From Aeromicrobium sp. Root472D3 (GTDB taxonomy: Bacteria; Actinomycetota; Actinomycetes; Propionibacteriales; Nocardioidaceae): a stretch of DNA of 64,000 bases. Positions within the stretch are counted from its first letter, which is position 1. Each line of letters starts with the position of its first letter. Positions 62,378 through 64,000 of the stretch are shown here, piece by piece. The notes under the pieces are model-generated. The model searched no databases, was not told the DNA's origin, and saw only the letters and a program-made list of their open reading frames with translations. The position numbers were made by a program, and so were the translations under genes. The stretch covers positions 2,906,354-2,970,353 of the forward strand of contig NZ_LMET01000001.1 of the NCBI RefSeq assembly GCF_001426485.1. The letters run 5' to 3'.

Positions 62378-63202
62378 TCACGGGTCGACGCGCCGGACGA
62401 AGTCGGTGACGAGATCGGCCAGCTCGGCGGCGCGCTCGATGTGCAAGTAGTGCTTGACTCCCGGGACGATGACGAGCGTCGCTCCGGCGATGTGCTCGTG
62501 CAGCTGGCGCGACATCGCCGGCGTGGAGCCCTCGTCGTGCTCACCGGTCACGATGAGGGTCGGCACCCTGACGTGATGTGCCTGGTCGATGAGATCCGTC
62601 GTGGCGAGCACCTCGTAGGTCGCCGCGTACGACGGGTGGTCCACGGCCGCGACGATCGAGCGCTCGGCCTCGACCAGGTCGGGGCGACGGTCGATGAAGT
62701 CGGCCGTGAACCATCGGCGGATGCTGCCCGCCGCCGACTCCGCCGGTGGCGTCCGGCGGATCACCTCGAGGCGCGCGAGCGCGCGGTCCCGCTCCTCGGC
62801 CGACCGGCCGGCGATCGAGCTCAGCAGCACGACGGACCGGGTGCGATCCGGGTGTGCCACGGCGATCGCCTGCGCGAAGATCGCCCCGACCGAGAACCCG
62901 ATGACGTGGGCCGAGCGGATGCCCAGCTCGTCGAGCAGGCGCACGTGGTCGTCCACGAACATCGACAGGTCGCACGTGCCCGTCACGGGGTCGGACGCGC
63001 CGTGGCCGCGGTAGTCGATGGCGATCAGGAAGAGGTCGCCGTCGAGGTGCGACTGCAGCTCGAGCCAGGTGGACGCGGAGCTGCCGACCCCGTGCAGGAG
63101 CACGACGGGCGTGCCCGTCGCCGGGCCGCGGAGGGTGTAGGCCAGGCGGGGGTTCGACGTGGTGAACGCGCGATCAGCAGGGCTGTGAGGTGTCTGTTGC
63201 AT
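62378..63202 (-). CDS. Alpha/beta hydrolase of the nucleoside operon
   Basis: 274-aa hydrolase resembling lactonases such as 3-oxoadipate enol-lactonase: VVLLHGVGSSASTWLELQSHLDGDLFLIAIDYRGHGASD, elbow IGFSVGAIFA with a Ser nucleophile (about residue 95), TGEHDEGSTP and VPGVKHYLHIERAAELADLVTDF. It is the first gene of the operon. ATG 63202 is preferred because the -10 (AATACT, 63213-63218) overlaps the upstream ATG 63223. Substrate unknown; a sugar-acid lactone is one candidate in this setting. Confidence 0.82.
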   Translation of the reverse strand: MQQTPHSPADRAFTTSNPRLAYTLRGPATGTPVVLLHGVGSSASTWLELQSHLDGDLFLIAIDYRGHGASDPVTGTCDLSMFVDDHVRLLDELGIRSAHVIGFSVGAIFAQAIAVAHPDRTRSVVLLSSIAGRSAEERDRALARLEVIRRTPPAESAAGSIRRWFTADFIDRRPDLVEAERSIVAAVDHPSYAATYEVLATTDLIDQAHHVRVPTLIVTGEHDEGSTPAMSRQLHEHIAGATLVIVPGVKHYLHIERAAELADLVTDFVRRVDP

Positions 63203-63363
63203 GGTAGAGATGAGTATTGGCAATGGCTTGGATGCATGTCAACCCCTCGGACGCAGTCGCCGAAGACCGTTACACAGCCGTAATAAGCGGCTCAGATGTG
63301 ACAATCTTGCATACATCCGTTAGATCGTTGACAGCCTTGAGCCATCGCACTAGCGTCTGTGCC
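63203..63363. promoter_or_regulatory. Divergent promoters of the nucleoside operon and gntR
   Basis: Plus strand: TTGACA (63328-63333), 17-bp spacer, TAGCGT (63351-63356), then seven bases to ATG 63364. Minus strand: TTGACA (63237-63242), 18-bp spacer, AATACT (63213-63218), ten bases to ATG 63202. The minus-strand -35 area includes ATGCAT; a related TTGCATACATCC lies at 63307-63318. These are candidate sites for the GntR protein, between the two promoters. Confidence 0.7.
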
Positions 63364-64000
63364 ATGCAAGAAGCATCCGCATCACGCAGCATGCAGCTCA
63401 CGGTCGCCGACAGCATCCGCGCGCAGATCATCAGTGGCGACCTCGAGTCGGGCGCCGCCCTGTCCGAGGTCACCCTGGCCGCCGAGCACGGCGTCAGCCG
63501 CACACCGGTCCGCGAGGCACTCAAGCAGCTGCAGACCGAGGGTCTGGTCGAGATCCGACCCCGGGTCGGCACCTTCGTCACGACGCCCTCGCGCGCCGAG
63601 ATCATCGAGCTGTTCCAGATGAAGGAGGTGCTCGAGGGCGCCGCGGCGCGGTTCCTCGCCCAGCGCGGGGAGGTCCCCGAGCTGAAGGCCCTCCGGGTCA
63701 ACATCGCGCGGTCCGACGCGGCGCTCGCCGCCAACGACGTGGCTGCCTACACCGACCTCGTGGGCGAGTTCCACCAGCTCATCGTGGAGGGCGCCGGCAA
63801 CTCCAAGCTCGTCCAGCACTACACGACCCTGATGAACCAGCTCGCCTACACCCGACTCGTGTCGACGTCGCTGTCGCTGCCCGGGCGGTTCGCCGAGAGC
63901 GAGAACGAGCACCGGCACATCCTCGACGTCATCGAGACCCGCGACGCCGCGGGGTCCGAGCGCCTGATGCGCCATCACGTGCAGGCGAGCCAGGACGCCC
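63364..64000 (+). CDS. GntR/FadR-type transcriptional regulator (partial)
   Basis: Regulator cut by the window end (212 residues seen; family about 220-240). The winged helix is QLTVADSIRAQIISGDLESGAALSEVTLAAEHGVSRTPVREALKQLQTEGLVEIRPRVGTFV. The FadR-type helical ligand domain (FCD) starts near residue 75, with metal-site residues in DLVGEFHQLIVEGAGN, ENEHRHILDVI and MRHHVQAS. Divergent from the nucleoside operon, it likely represses it until the nucleoside or a product binds. A perfect -35/-10 and a seven-base leader support a leaderless ATG. Confidence 0.88.
   Translation, partial: MQEASASRSMQLTVADSIRAQIISGDLESGAALSEVTLAAEHGVSRTPVREALKQLQTEGLVEIRPRVGTFVTTPSRAEIIELFQMKEVLEGAAARFLAQRGEVPELKALRVNIARSDAALAANDVAAYTDLVGEFHQLIVEGAGNSKLVQHYTTLMNQLAYTRLVSTSLSLPGRFAESENEHRHILDVIETRDAAGSERLMRHHVQASQDA

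Noticed and set aside
54229-63202. Antibiotic or other secondary-metabolite cluster because of two SDRs and a hydrolase
   Set aside because: Transporter type, nucleoside hydrolase and ribokinase fit catabolism; no carrier-protein, synthase or resistance genes are present.

Overview
The window is high-GC (roughly 70%) DNA with dense, short-spaced genes, many GTG starts, GatCAB, a MocR regulator, an actinobacterial-type citramalate synthase, and very frequent leaderless-looking starts. This points to an actinobacterium. Nocardioidaceae (Aeromicrobium-like) is my best guess from gene content; it is an inference, not a demonstrated placement. I see no phage, IS element, CRISPR array, rRNA or tRNA.

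Layout. 1-8.1 kb: 5' part of smc (cut by the window start), a small coiled-coil protein, two PH-domain membrane proteins, a tRNA-dihydrouridine synthase, a lipoprotein and glyS. 8.1-11.4 kb: a cluster of hairpins, two Zur-like boxes and the znuACB-zur zinc operon. 11.4-14 kb: small accessory genes. 14-20.8 kb: cimA, aspA, ilvE and leuB, with two separate leader-peptide attenuators. 20.9-25 kb: a methyltransferase, a divergent MocR/YczE pair and a secreted phytase-like esterase. 25.2-28.2 kb: a TPP-riboswitch-controlled thiM-thiE-thiD-tenA operon. 28.4-32 kb: ilvBNC with a third attenuator. 32-40.5 kb: twin lipoproteins, an unusual SDR, ilvD, a SatD-like regulator with a palindromic operator, and an ATP-grasp enzyme. 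40.5-54.2 kb: gatCAB, housekeeping and unknown genes, and ligA. 54.2-64 kb: a nine-gene operon for import and catabolism of a nucleoside (BmpA-type ABC transporter, nucleoside hydrolase, ribokinase, two SDRs, alpha/beta hydrolase) divergent from a GntR regulator cut by the window end.

How it works together. The branched-chain amino-acid genes are spread over 23 kb (cimA, ilvE, leuB, ilvC, ilvN, ilvB, ilvD) and are wired by three leader peptides whose codons match the pathway: Ile for cimA, Leu/Val for ilvBNC, Leu/Val/Ile upstream of leuB. The zinc operon, thiamine operon and nucleoside operon each carry their own sensor (Zur, TPP riboswitch, GntR).

The least explained signals are: two intergenic arrays of exact 21-bp units arranged head-to-head; other hairpin clusters; a 36-aa ORF with a strong ribosome-binding site placed between the leuB leader and leuB; and the combination of two SDRs and an alpha/beta hydrolase with a nucleoside hydrolase. 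A window-wide pattern of a -10-like hexamer 6-7 nt before the start codon was used here to choose many starts.
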